Below, in pieces: positions 21,001-23,596 of a stretch of DNA of 64,000 nt. The translations under genes were made by a program, and so were the position numbers. The notes beneath the pieces were generated by a model that was not told where the DNA came from, did not search any database, and saw nothing but the letters and a program-made list of their open reading frames with translations. Source of the DNA: Nicoliella lavandulae (GTDB taxonomy: Bacteria > Bacillota > Bacilli > Lactobacillales > Lactobacillaceae); NCBI RefSeq assembly GCF_037546185.1, contig NZ_JAWMWH010000001.1:1116001-1180000 (forward strand), in the 5' to 3' direction. Positions within the stretch are counted from its first letter, which is position 1; each line of letters starts with the position of its first letter.

Positions 21001-23233
21001 CGATGCTGCAAATAGCATTGCCCGTTTCAATAGTGCTATTTCTGGTAATAGCATCTTAGTTAGTGAAGCTAGTCAAGCAAGCATTGCCAATAGTGTAGCT
21101 AGTGCTGCTCGTCAAGTTGCTATTCAACAAAATAGCATTGCTAGTTCAGCTTATGCTAATGCTAGCTCAGCTGTTGTGGTTGCTAACTCTGCTAATGCTG
21201 ATATGCAAAAGTCAGCTGCCTTTGCTAATTCAATTGCAGCTAAAGCAACGTCATACTATGCTGACGGAAACCGTGAAGCTGGTGACATTTATACTAGTCT
21301 TGCATCTTCAGCATTAGCTAGTGTGAATGCAAGTAATCAAATCTTTAGTTCTGCTACCGGAGTGATTGCTACTGATACTTCCACTGCTACTTCTGCTGCT
21401 AGTCAAGCAAGTAGCGCTCAAAGTAACGCTGACAGTGCTAGTCAACAAGCTGCTAGTGCACTAAGCTTAGCTTCAGATGCCTATGCAGCAGCCTCAGATG
21501 CCATCGTTGCTTCTAAGGCAGCAACGACAGTTAGTTCCGCTGTTAAGACGATTGCTTCGGATGCCGCTAATACTACTTCTAATGCTAGTGCTACTAATAG
21601 TTTAAATAGCTTAGTTGCTTCTAATTCAGCTGCTATTCAACCAGCGGTTAGTGCAATTAATAGTATTGCTAGCTCTGCCGCTGTAACTGCTGGCGAGTAT
21701 GCTGGTAATGGTAATATTGCTAGCTTAATGGCTACGATCAATAGTAACGTGGCACTTGCTAGCTCAGCATCTGCTGATATGTCATCTGCTACGAGTGTAG
21801 TTAGTTCAGCTAACCAAGTTGCTAATAGTCAAAACAGCTTGGCTAGTTCCGCTAATGCCAATGCGAATAAGTTGAACAACTTAGCTACATCGGCAACTTC
21901 GATTGTTAACTCTGCTGCAAGTGGTGCTAATAGTGCGATGGCTAGTTATGCTCGTTCCACTGCAGTATCTGCTGCTAGTGCTGCAACGAGTGCCCAAAGC
22001 GTTGCAACTAGTGCATCTGCTGCTGCAAGTACGGCTGAATCGATTGCTAGATCTGCTGCTAGTCAGGCTGCTTTAGACTACTCATTAGCTAACAGTGCTA
22101 ACTTTGCAACTAGTACGGCTGGTGATAACATTAGAAGTGTTGCCGGTAGTATCAGCAATAGTATCGCTACTTCCAATGCCCTTTCATCAGCTTCTGCTAG
22201 TGCCTCTGCCAGTGCTTCTGCGAGTGCATCAATCGCCTCTGCTAACTCTGCTAGTGATAGCGTAATCTCATTTATGAACAGTGTTATCAATAGTGCTTCT
22301 GCTAGTGCTTCTAAGGCAATCGCAGATAAGACAAGCAGTGCAAGTTCCACTACCTCTTCAAACAGTGCTACTGGATCTACCAGCACCGCTAGTTCTACTA
22401 ATTCGGCTACTAGTTCGGTAGCTAATGCTGATTACTTCAAGTCTGGAGTTAGTGATGCTAAGCATAATCGGAAACGGAATGCTAGTTACGCTAATCAAGA
22501 CACCTATCAAGGTGGTTACAATGGGTACTCTGCTGGATACAACAATAAAAATTACAGTGAAGCCAGTGGAGTTTCATCCACGTATGCAAGTTATTATGCT
22601 CGTGCATATTCACTCGGCCAATCTGCTTACAATTCTCAAGTAGCATTAGGAAGTAAGCAAGCTGCTAAGGATGTTGTTGCTGCACCATCCCTTAAGAACA
22701 AATCACAAGGTTACAAAGATGGTTACACGACTTCATTCGATAGTAAACTTGCTAAGCATCCAAATTACGTTTACAATAAACAAACTATCTATCTCCACTT
22801 AGGTTCTACCTTTAATAAGAAGGGCCGGATTATTAAGTTACGTAAGACTTCTGGTAGTAAGATCAAGAAGTTTAAGGTTAACAAGATTACGATTAACAAG
22901 AGTGGTTTAGTTCGTTATTACGTCAAGAATGCTTTAATCTCCGGTGTGAAGAGAAGTGGGTACATTACTGCAAATCATGGATTTGTAGTTAGTGCTTACT
23001 ATCAATCCAATGATGTTAAAAAGGCTAAAAAGGCTAAACGTGCCGTTAAGGTCATTAACTCTAAAGGAGTAAATGTCCATGGTAACGTTAAGTTCTCAAC
23101 TACCAAACGTCATTACAAATTAGGTGCAAAGGTAAAAGTGAATAGAGTTGTCAAGTACAAGGGAATTACCCGTTTCTACATTGGAAAGGATAAATACCTT
23201 ACTAGTAACAAGAAGTTCGTTAAATTTATCTAA
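1..23233 (+). CDS. Giant Ala/Ser/Asn-rich modular surface protein, 5' end outside the window
   Basis: The frame is open from the left edge (first full codon at nt 2) to a TAA at 23231-23233, so over 7,740 residues are visible and the N-terminus, including any signal peptide, is missing. The ATG at 26 has no ribosome binding site and is internal. Order: an Asn/Gly-rich, beta-helix-like region (about nt 2-960); an Ig-like or spacer region (about 960-1370); a Tyr/Gly linker (about 1420-1580); an Ala/Ser/Asn array (about 1590-22430) made largely of 221-residue modules; a second Tyr/Gly linker (about 22430-22760); and a lysine-rich C-terminus with two DUF5776-like repeats (about 22770-23233). I see no cysteine, almost no aromatic residues in the array, and no LPXTG sorting motif. 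A secreted wall-attached adhesin or fibre is inferred from this composition, which resembles serine-rich repeat and pectate-lyase-like adhesive proteins of lactobacilli. No frameshift interrupts 23 kb, which argues for selection. Confidence 0.9.
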   Translation, partial: TQVAKNYGMSYSYNGNGSLDLVNGYVSVQGNGPNGPQGGSNQQAFQVASVEFLPGSTFNAKTYNGNVMELSNGGNMTVDHGANVTFTPGGYAPENSPTSSTAFGLYMRGTGTVNVNAGAILNINPYVNTNWTNNIGGAIYTRGGATINVVNGAQLNINPTGSVNSSGNVITNYPNGLGFVQINGASTINVDNQAQFNFNGTNIGNNALSAIKVSGGGTLKLTNSATMKLAIDGVAADTLLDISGTVTIDNPQQIIFDLTKNTNSGSNAFISGLTVNGTSISFKDVNGTVFGPFAITTLKSNGSGTVTATTTGVLNGATNTDITKAANFSRYIEMDHVQDVQIGGIQYNSTTGVISGYATPGAYIKLPYYLPSFTDPNNYSVQQYVASPHSLVSNDPNDTSGAVYTAVADTYGNWSVTIPADSMNYYNRSLARYLNTATAHLNTVKSVKEATVNIQAYIDGYNKSTVNSNDTTNSNDYTAGSNYKDGYTQGQSDINFNNGIYSKALDYQLGYQNGYTSKPDTVAKHYYDQASSAVSATASSYASASSISSAASSASSMGSVAVSNASAQLSYANVVGSTYSDYQFIKNYESFQASALSTASSAAKVINDTVGSIASLLSSATSAYGDGSNAFYGGGSRAASYLSAVQSNIAAARIAAASSATAINASAYIAVASSYATNLLSIAGITTSDYATTSSAMSAANVNYSAIPSAYLAASSASYVASSNDAVLKSLVSLASSGIAIGTEIVAKADIVSQYASARSVAAQEAETSASSNASAAGISSSAASGVYTNVSSIASSAVIQASKAASLANSTNNDASAQAIGSLIVTINSAASTVSSAASDASVAKNDANSAYSSAISAASITATFFASQISAQASTAMALVGSAVAILKSNPTDSNADSLLSSATAAVSLADAASASVDAAKSSAEAASSAALSAANRAAAAAQNAANAANALNAALASLNSLTAYNPTNDINTANSIMARASSASSEYTSASNAAAGTASLASTQYNSVTTLLSSTSAAKTSYSSNEATLSSAVSAQSNNALINSYSTAGSTAASNLNSYIAEADSLSDVASSQNSLVHLASSQMSDQNASSSNGLYYASVTYSIASSALSYANAGNSASASYYNSNALVSLTPAMDGATSMYNGQQTISNASTTLQSIYDRLNTLNADISSANASLSSAASGANSVANNVNSMNSDVQNAASSATDAANAAKSADSYSSLAGSYSANASVSSSNATSVAGSANSSSQLASSIASKYPSDSYIQSQNTSASIAASTAASAVNDATSASSDAVSASTAASLAASQAHSAASYASAQAKSASDNASLASSAYSAGDSSAASSYSAAVATNSNNAYSAYSDAKNYASAASIQVSSASSAAARAASDYTVASNAANSASVAASNAASQASVNASNSTAQSSAAKSTAASNSTATSNIAAKAGQINQAGNAQLQTASGALQQTKSAAAVISSYSSAGQSYATLVSGYLSNSANANNSVISSASSAIASMNSLLAALNNDAVNQLSSANRQYGIASANVAQISANNTNATGYTNTVSSLYNAAVAAASNGDSATVTSLNAQIANYASLANSILSGMNNAYNIVSSATNGVLAAASQAIIDLNSTSSITADIASAQASASLASAAASNASVASSYANQASSANNGAQNDSKAVSDDVSSANTNASAAASTAASASTAAASASDNAKSASAIASANPSNSAIQSLASSANSAATAALSAAVIASSAYTQASEYASNAAAQSSNATAASIAASTANSIAASAAADAASAAQRGDSVAASSAANVASAAAADAAKASSTAAAAKSAADSYANDASAANSNASNASATANSYNNIASSANSAASSNANAGKSAGSNNSATVASANSYASVTGTSTSTAVSYASQAFSYAQTASSAAVATSGFNSQTQSNATAAQSLVSANSQNTIVKSQAAAIDVANSTAASALADANQQSSAANSAYALASSAAASAITASTTASNNASTVNSLVSAANSYYANGDVSNGAIYANLASDTAKSMSAQSIAALNAVIAASSATILASNAAAQAEKDQSIASQAAIDASNALSAANSAANQANGASSNGSANSNSISSASSIANSVVSGDADNASLAGSYAANASSSAKLANDSADSTNSVNNSIAALISANNQDTSLASFVAAASAANSAIASLNADAQAQKSAASAAAIAASSAQGSDSSLVSAITSASSAVSSNDAAANSAYLAGSTDAGNSYAQAAKDAVTAASNAAQALINNSAAILSQTNIASSAASQAASDVAQMAVQMSSFNSAASAASSAKSAVDSGNSAGSKASNDAKSASAATSIAASDANANDTIVNSAYSAASSAATAVSTISSNAVVASNSINNYLNNDPSNSTFKSAASVATSAVSAINSYNNGAANQKNIASSASSAASSQVAVIASASAAISGAVTNANTSYAQASSAYQTGDRIGGAIYTSGAVSAASVASVNASIAASAAANISTLASIAVSAANQAVNDENSANVAIGSLNAASSAAASAAANASADTSSAISSASNEASSASAAASNYASGANADATKASNANILASSADSIVTSYSNNVNILSSAMTNFTSNNSGNSAVSAASSAFSIASSALTSAKSAADGFSNTASLAYSVASSAVNAANNANSTASFNASIASDNAAQAKSAAANGNYSQASELNSSAAEFASTASQYADSAKSASSTAASATINGVNAANSASAVASSAAAFDSDAKSAYALASNASAAASNASVASSYANQASSANNGAQNDSKAVSDDVSSANTNASAAASTAASASTAAASASDNAKSASAIASANPSNSAIQSLASSANSAATAALSAAVIASSAYTQASEYASNAAAQSSNATAASIAASTANSIAASAAADAASAAQRGDSVAASSAANVASAAAADAAKASSTAAAAKSAADSYANDASAANSNASNASATANSYNNIASSANSAASSNANAGKSAGSNNSATVASANSYASVTGTSTSTAVSYASQAFSYAQTASSAAVATSGFNSQTQSNATAAQSLVSANSQNTIVKSQAAAIDVANSTAASALADANQQSSAANSAYALASSAAASAITASTTASNNASTVNSLVSAANSYYANGDVSNGAIYANLASDTAKSMSAQSIAALNAVIAASSATILASNAAAQAEKDQSIASQAAIDASNALSAANSAANQANGASSNGSANGNSISSASSIANSVVSGDADNASLAGSYAANASSSAKLANDSADSTNSVNNSIAALISANNQDTSLASFVAAASAANSAIASLNADAQAQKSAASAAAIVASSAQGSDSSLVSAIASASSAVSSNDAAANSAYLAGSTDAGNSYAQAAKDAVTAASNAAQALINNSAAILSQTNIASSAASQAASDVAQMAVQMSSFNSAASAASSAKSAVDSGNSAGSKASNDAKSASAATSIAASDANANDTIVNSAYSAASSAATAVSTISSNAVVASNSINNYLNNDPSNSTFKSAASVATSAVSAINSYNNDAANQKNIASSASSAASSQVAVIASASAAISGAVTNANTSYAQASSAYQTGDRIGGAIYTSGAVSAASVASVNASIAASAAANISTLASIAVSAANQAVNDENSANVAIGSLNAASSAAASAAANASADTSSAISSASNEASSASAAASNYASGANADATKASNANILASSADSIVTSYSNNVNILSSAMTNFTSNNSGNSAVSAASSAFSIASSALTSAKSAADGFSNTASLAYSVASSAVNAANNANSTASFNASIASDNAAQAKSAAANGNYSQASELNSSAAKFASTASQYADSAKSASSTAASATINGVNAANSASAVASSAAAFDSDAKSAYALASNASAAASNASVASSYANQASSANNGAQNDSKAVSDDVSSANTNASAAASTAASASTAAASASDNAKSASAIASANPSNSAIQSLASSANSAATAALSAAVIASSAYTQASEYASNAAAQSSNATAASIAASTANSIAASAAADAASAAQRGDSVAASSAANVASAAAADAAKASSTAAAAKSAADSYANDASAANSNASNASATANSYNNIASSANSAASSNANAGKNAGSNNSATVASANSYASVTGTSTSTAVSYASQAFSYAQTASSAAVATSGFNDQAQSNATAAQSLASANNNNTVVQSQAKLASAAAIATSNALSDANAQSVIASSAYATASDAANSAKAASIAASIAISNINSNVSLANSYYANGDTNNGSLFASQASAGLSGLSSQASITSSANSVASSATIVAKDAAAKAIADQNTASSAASEGSAAMSTASSAASAAAKNANNGSNDTSSANSANSVAGSVVAVDSTNVSLANSYASDASSSAKIANSEATSINAVNNSVASLAAANSANASVASAAVAASQANSQLASYASDANDQSSTAASAAAAAKGVQGSNAALSSAITSASNVVNIYVASANSAYLAGSQSAGDSYASVASEAASTASLNAQTMVNNSSAILSYTNIASVAASKAASDVAQMAIQMSSFNSASSAASSAASAANGGSSAASSASSAYGSAASTINVNFKTASNDSAAASSYNAVASSAASVVDSTTSVASGVTSGINSYFDDDPTNSTFKSASVAASSAMATIYSANSDAQSQKAIAASATSDVNSYYTLVSNANNALTAANVGILYQNSLANSAYAKGDFTDGDAAISAASSYAAAASQQAIVTTSYASAMNSLTDVASKAASQAKTDIDTVSIANTALSQAASSAASASSNEGTNATNSAGATNASATSASSAASIAASGANVNASAASSANSVASSADNTVTSYSNDANSMSTSMGSYASANSSNTAIRNASSAFASASAALSNVKSSADTESSNASSAAQAAISAASTANSANSAASVNASLASINTSQAVSANSAHNYTQASQFNSAAASYAALASSNANDAKFASTTASTATETAKSAASSALSAVNSAADLNKLMSSAIDAASNASAATNDASAAKSYANQASSDAAAAGSDKANVDTKSTNAKSYANQAASAANSAASSAAAANSAASTANSMAYANPSNSTVKSLADKASNDASVASSAASSAASARDKASSANSVVSSAQSAASTANAAASSANSIASAAANAASSYANDGNSSAASSARSAASSAALDASNAKNSAAAANSAANSAADAASSANADATSAASAANSAAAAANSANSAASSAASAASNGNTSANAAKSLAASASSVTSSYASAANADASAAGSYASQASSVDSNVTSQSTIADQQRNSMNSLVAANSGNSAISKAASALASASSALSGVKRDADSQNSAASSAAIAAIAAANEANSISVAASSNANMANVYASQASSANFAGNYSLAASLNSSAASYASLTNGQVSSASTAAASANSAKSAASSAASAAINDQTNADSLTSQINSAMSAANQASAANSYASNASSASFDAALASSGVNSNSAIASSATSIANSASNIANSASQAASIAASAATNSAKAADKLANTNPSNSAISSAASVADSAASAASAAANAAGKNSVDASNAASNAASNSINADSAKSAASAASSAASSAASAASTAAQSGDSSAASQYASAAASADAAARAASNAASTAAANAKSYAYIASSAANEAAKNKRTADSASSTADSANNAANSIASDAAKGAGSATAATNSASSVVSATASFANQADTNASAAGSYAAIASSAANATSEFNSNAMSYSVTASSIANANSGNTVVSKAAIDASSAAAVVSSANIEAHNQSSSAQTAYAAASTAASKAASDLSSAKSGFSDASAFASQAADAYKSGNATTGSIFNSQAASVAARVVAYQNDAQSQSSIAAAATIAASIAASLATSAQAVASGAISQVASATSMAESAASAAGSVTDQAGKNANSTNSVSVFSSSAANVISSSANMAGQYASIAVSAASVANDGSTAASKTNNSVNNLANSYPSNASLASYASAANSVNANISNYASDADAQSSAAIAANSSAQALKSSSSSLLSSLATMSNQVSSYDSQAKSAYLAGSSAVGSSYAAQALANVSAASSIAQQLSANSSAVQSYASAASIAADNAIKDRDNIASQNSMLNNISNNANSAIAAANNGSASANSASATISSANSATNMNSSIASGNKQAVSSYASIASSIAGVVSSNAVVNSQATGFINSLYNRDPQNSSFQAAVSIASSAMNVINSANDDANTQKSIANSASSAVDSNIATLNSASAAISNAVLQNSIYYANASSAYAAGNTAGGSYFTASAQSAASVASSNAAIAASAAQATTSLTSVASSAADQAQTDLNSANAAGAALNAAKTSASNVATSAAQSGTNSANSASATASSATKVTASDAIVAQDAADSAMSNSAVVSAAASVVVSDSAKADGSSAVMSDYVAQNPSNTIIKSAAAVLTSASAAMTTVKSNVDNLNSATSTAASVASSAAQVANSASVVASSNANMASFVASQAISANNAGNYTQASALNISANSYANAASAQVSAANAAASTAVSANSFTASAATSALSYQAQADSLAAQISSAVGLANNASAADRIARDDTSANSSMVVSYTSATNSYTNGTNDALNGTNSNAAIAASASIAVSGSSSAAQNSSSVVKSIAAANSSNAAINSAVSTISSANSKMNKVNQDVASQKDAAFAAASVASAAANDANSANDAANESSKIASIYASLASSAVIAHDFDNASKYSNSVALNANSAVILASIAASAYANATTQSSIASQAAAKAQSDASIANSLSGVISDATNDAQLASQAASDANRASLAAGSAQSDVNATSSAVAVISSANSTANTGSSVASQQVASANGAATDASKTASAATSTASAAAKDVVVKYNVSIANSAAIVAGSAAQQASAANDALRSASVAVNAASVAANNAQSAANSANASAVSANVVASLAAQAGNSSTASSARSIAESAASVVSIYHSQAVSAASAANAAASNVVTAQSQVASANSAAQSANAVASAASSAIDSEMAATSAGTTNVQSIANSANSVASNATTNLSNANANADQASWASQSASSIANAISQTSQTINDAANSIARFNSAISGNSILVSEASQASIANSVASAARQVAIQQNSIASSAYANASSAVVVANSANADMQKSAAFANSIAAKATSYYADGNREAGDIYTSLASSALASVNASNQIFSSATGVIATDTSTATSAASQASSAQSNADSASQQAASALSLASDAYAAASDAIVASKAATTVSSAVKTIASDAANTTSNASATNSLNSLVASNSAAIQPAVSAINSIASSAAVTAGEYAGNGNIASLMATINSNVALASSASADMSSATSVVSSANQVANSQNSLASSANANANKLNNLATSATSIVNSAASGANSAMASYARSTAVSAASAATSAQSVATSASAAASTAESIARSAASQAALDYSLANSANFATSTAGDNIRSVAGSISNSIATSNALSSASASASASASASASIASANSASDSVISFMNSVINSASASASKAIADKTSSASSTTSSNSATGSTSTASSTNSATSSVANADYFKSGVSDAKHNRKRNASYANQDTYQGGYNGYSAGYNNKNYSEASGVSSTYASYYARAYSLGQSAYNSQVALGSKQAAKDVVAAPSLKNKSQGYKDGYTTSFDSKLAKHPNYVYNKQTIYLHLGSTFNKKGRIIKLRKTSGSKIKKFKVNKITINKSGLVRYYVKNALISGVKRSGYITANHGFVVSAYYQSNDVKKAKKAKRAVKVINSKGVNVHGNVKFSTTKRHYKLGAKVKVNRVVKYKGITRFYIGKDKYLTSNKKFVKFI
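2..960 (+). other. N-terminal beta-helix-like (pectate-lyase-like adhesive) region of the giant protein
   Basis: This part is rich in Asn, Gly, Thr and Val with recurring strand-turn units such as GGATINVVNGAQLNI, GTGTVNVNAGAILNI and GASTINVDNQAQFNF. Such short repeated strands ending in Asn/Gly turns are typical of right-handed beta-helix surface domains, including the pectate-lyase-like adhesive domains of Lactobacillaceae. Its composition differs sharply from the Ala/Ser array downstream. It probably presents the binding face of the protein; the fold and ligand are inferred, and the domain continues upstream of the window. Confidence 0.55.
1420..1580 (+). other. N-terminal Tyr/Gly linker of the giant protein
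   Basis: About 50 residues with repeated Y-x-x-G-Y-x-x-G spacing (DYTAGSNYKDGYTQGQSD, then DYQLGYQNGYTS) lie directly before the Ala/Ser/Asn array. A related segment sits at the far end of the array (about nt 22430-22760) and shares the exact string YKDGYT. The segment probably acts as a boundary or linker; no function is recognised. Confidence 0.5.
4910..8224 (+). repeat. 3315-bp higher-order repeat, copy 1 (five 221-residue modules)
   Basis: Copy 1 starts at GCTAGTGCTGC (4910) and is directly followed by copy 2. It contains five modules with landmarks at 5129, 5792, 6455, 7118 and 7784. By eye I find about seven base differences from copy 2 over 3315 bp. The five that change residues are S/G near 6278, A/V near 6578, T/A near 6625, G/D near 7198 and E/K near 8053. 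The first 797 bp occur a third time at 11540. Confidence 0.92.
8225..11539 (+). repeat. 3315-bp higher-order repeat, copy 2
   Basis: This is a direct tandem copy of 4910-8224 with an offset of exactly 3315 bp (1105 codons, five times 221). Module landmarks fall at 8444, 9107, 9770, 10433 and 11099, each exactly 3315 bp after its counterpart. The reading frame is kept. The near identity points to very recent duplication or ongoing gene conversion. Confidence 0.92.
11540..12336 (+). repeat. 797-bp third partial copy of the higher-order repeat
   Basis: The sequence repeats 4910-5706 and 8225-9021 almost exactly; one visible change gives GKNAG instead of GKSAG. Identity stops abruptly at 12337, where the first of many differences appears. 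Downstream the same module order continues in diverged form (landmarks 12422, 13085, 13748, 14414). The three 797-bp copies therefore flank two copies of a 2518-bp segment. Confidence 0.88.
22430..22770 (+). other. C-terminal Tyr/Gly linker of the giant protein
   Basis: After a short Ser/Thr-rich tail, the residues switch to Tyr/Gly/Asn-rich strings (DTYQGGYNGYSAGYNNKNY, later SQGYKDGYTTSFDS). These resemble the linker on the N-terminal side of the array. The segment separates the Ala/Ser array from the basic C-terminus. It may be a boundary element or wall-spanning linker; this is inference. Confidence 0.45.
22770..23230 (+). other. Lysine-rich C-terminal anchor-like region, two DUF5776-like repeats
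   Basis: About 150 residues with many Lys/Arg contain two related units ending in R-Y-Y-V...GYITANHGFV and R-F-Y-I...KYLTSNKKFV. Pairs of this kind are common at the C-termini of secreted lactobacillar surface proteins annotated with DUF5776. No LPXTG motif, hydrophobic helix or sortase tail follows. Non-covalent attachment to an anionic wall polymer is therefore more likely than sortase anchoring, but that is inference. Confidence 0.5.
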
Positions 23234-23245
23234 TCGCCTTAATTA

Positions 23246-23286
23246 AAAAAAGTGAGTTCGATTTTTAATCGGACTCACTTTTTTTA
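23246..23286 (+). terminator. Terminator of the giant gene
   Basis: A 13-bp stem (AAGTGAGTTCGAT with ATCGGACTCACTT, one G-U pair) is followed by a run of T, starting 12 bp after the stop codon. The A-run on the other side would let it work in both directions. Confidence 0.9.
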
Positions 23287-23315
23287 TTGTTTTCTGTGAT
23301 GTTCAATGCTATAAT
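23287..23315 (+). promoter_or_regulatory. Promoter of the pyr operon
   Basis: The -35 box TTGTTT (23287-23292) is separated by 17 bp from TATAAT (23310-23315). The -10 carries the extended TGC motif (23307-23309). It lies directly after the upstream terminator and about 25 nt before the first PyrR-type hairpin. Confidence 0.8.
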
Positions 23316-23340
23316 ACAATCAACATATGAATATTGATAT

Positions 23341-23467
23341 CCTTTAAAAGCTGACCAGAGAGTCACCAAGGTTTGAGATAGTATTGTGCTGGTTCCACAA
23401 TAGCATTGAATACATACTAGAAGACCATTAAAAGCCACTCTGATCATCGATCAGGGTGGCTTTTTTT
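23341..23467 (+). promoter_or_regulatory. PyrR-type attenuator 1
   Basis: A binding-loop hairpin at 23341-23371 has a lower stem CCTT/AAGG, an internal bulge, an upper stem GAC/GTC and hexaloop CAGAGA. This fits the known PyrR consensus loop C-N-G-N-G-A. A terminator follows at 23431-23467 (AAAGCCACTCTGATC with GATCAGGGTGGCTTT, then T7). In the family, UMP-bound PyrR stabilises the binding loop, which allows the terminator to form and lowers pyr expression. Between them a hairpin ATTGTG/CACAAT lies in the presumed antiterminator region. Confidence 0.85.
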
Positions 23468-23490
23468 ACCGATATCAAATTCATTCAATA

Positions 23491-23579
23491 ATCAATAATG
23501 GCCCCAGTGAGGGTGGTTGATGTTTGAAGAATGCCTAAAAACAAGACTACCCAAGCTCATTGGATCGTCTTGTTTTTTT
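23491..23579 (+). promoter_or_regulatory. PyrR-type attenuator 2, directly before pyrB
   Basis: A second binding-loop hairpin at 23491-23521 has a lower stem ATCAA/TTGAT, an internal bulge, an upper stem CCC/GGG and hexaloop CAGTGA, again matching C-N-G-N-G-A. A second terminator at 23537-23579 (AAAAACAAGAC with GTCTTGTTTTT) ends right at the pyrB Shine-Dalgarno AGGAGG (23580-23585). There is no gene between the two attenuators. Confidence 0.78.
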
Positions 23580-23596
23580 AGGAGGGAATGATACAA

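Larger units (their letters stand above)
2675..21700 (+). repeat. Array of about 28-30 modules of ~221 residues (663 bp) in the giant protein
   Basis: A landmark resembling N-P-S-N-S-x-[IVLF] recurs with its first position at nt 3116, 3776, 4469, 5129, 5792, 6455, 7118, 7784, 8444, 9107, 9770, 10433, 11099, 11759, 12422, 13085, 13748, 14414, 15074, 15737, 16397, 17060, 17723, 18386, 19052 and 19715. From 5129 on the spacing is 663 bp, or 660/666 at fixed phases. More degenerate copies lie near 2675, 20393, 21038 and 21617. A second landmark with G-[DSN], often preceded by Y-x-x, follows exactly 76 residues after the first in the five modules checked (5357, 6020, 6683, 7346, 8012). Between landmarks Ala recurs every 3-4 residues, as expected for an Ala-rich alpha-helical coil. 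Positions were read by eye. Confidence 0.85.

Noticed and set aside
3116..21700. CRISPR array or mobile-element origin for the repeats
   Set aside because: The repeats are in-frame coding modules of 663 bp without short spacers, inverted ends or transposase.
22770..23233. LPXTG-type sortase anchor at the end of the giant protein
   Set aside because: No LPXTG-like motif, hydrophobic helix or positive stop tail is present; the protein ends KKFVKFI.
23265..23447. Minus-strand ORF in the pyr leader
   Set aside because: The region is explained by a promoter and PyrR-type RNA hairpins on the plus strand, and the ORF lacks a ribosome site.
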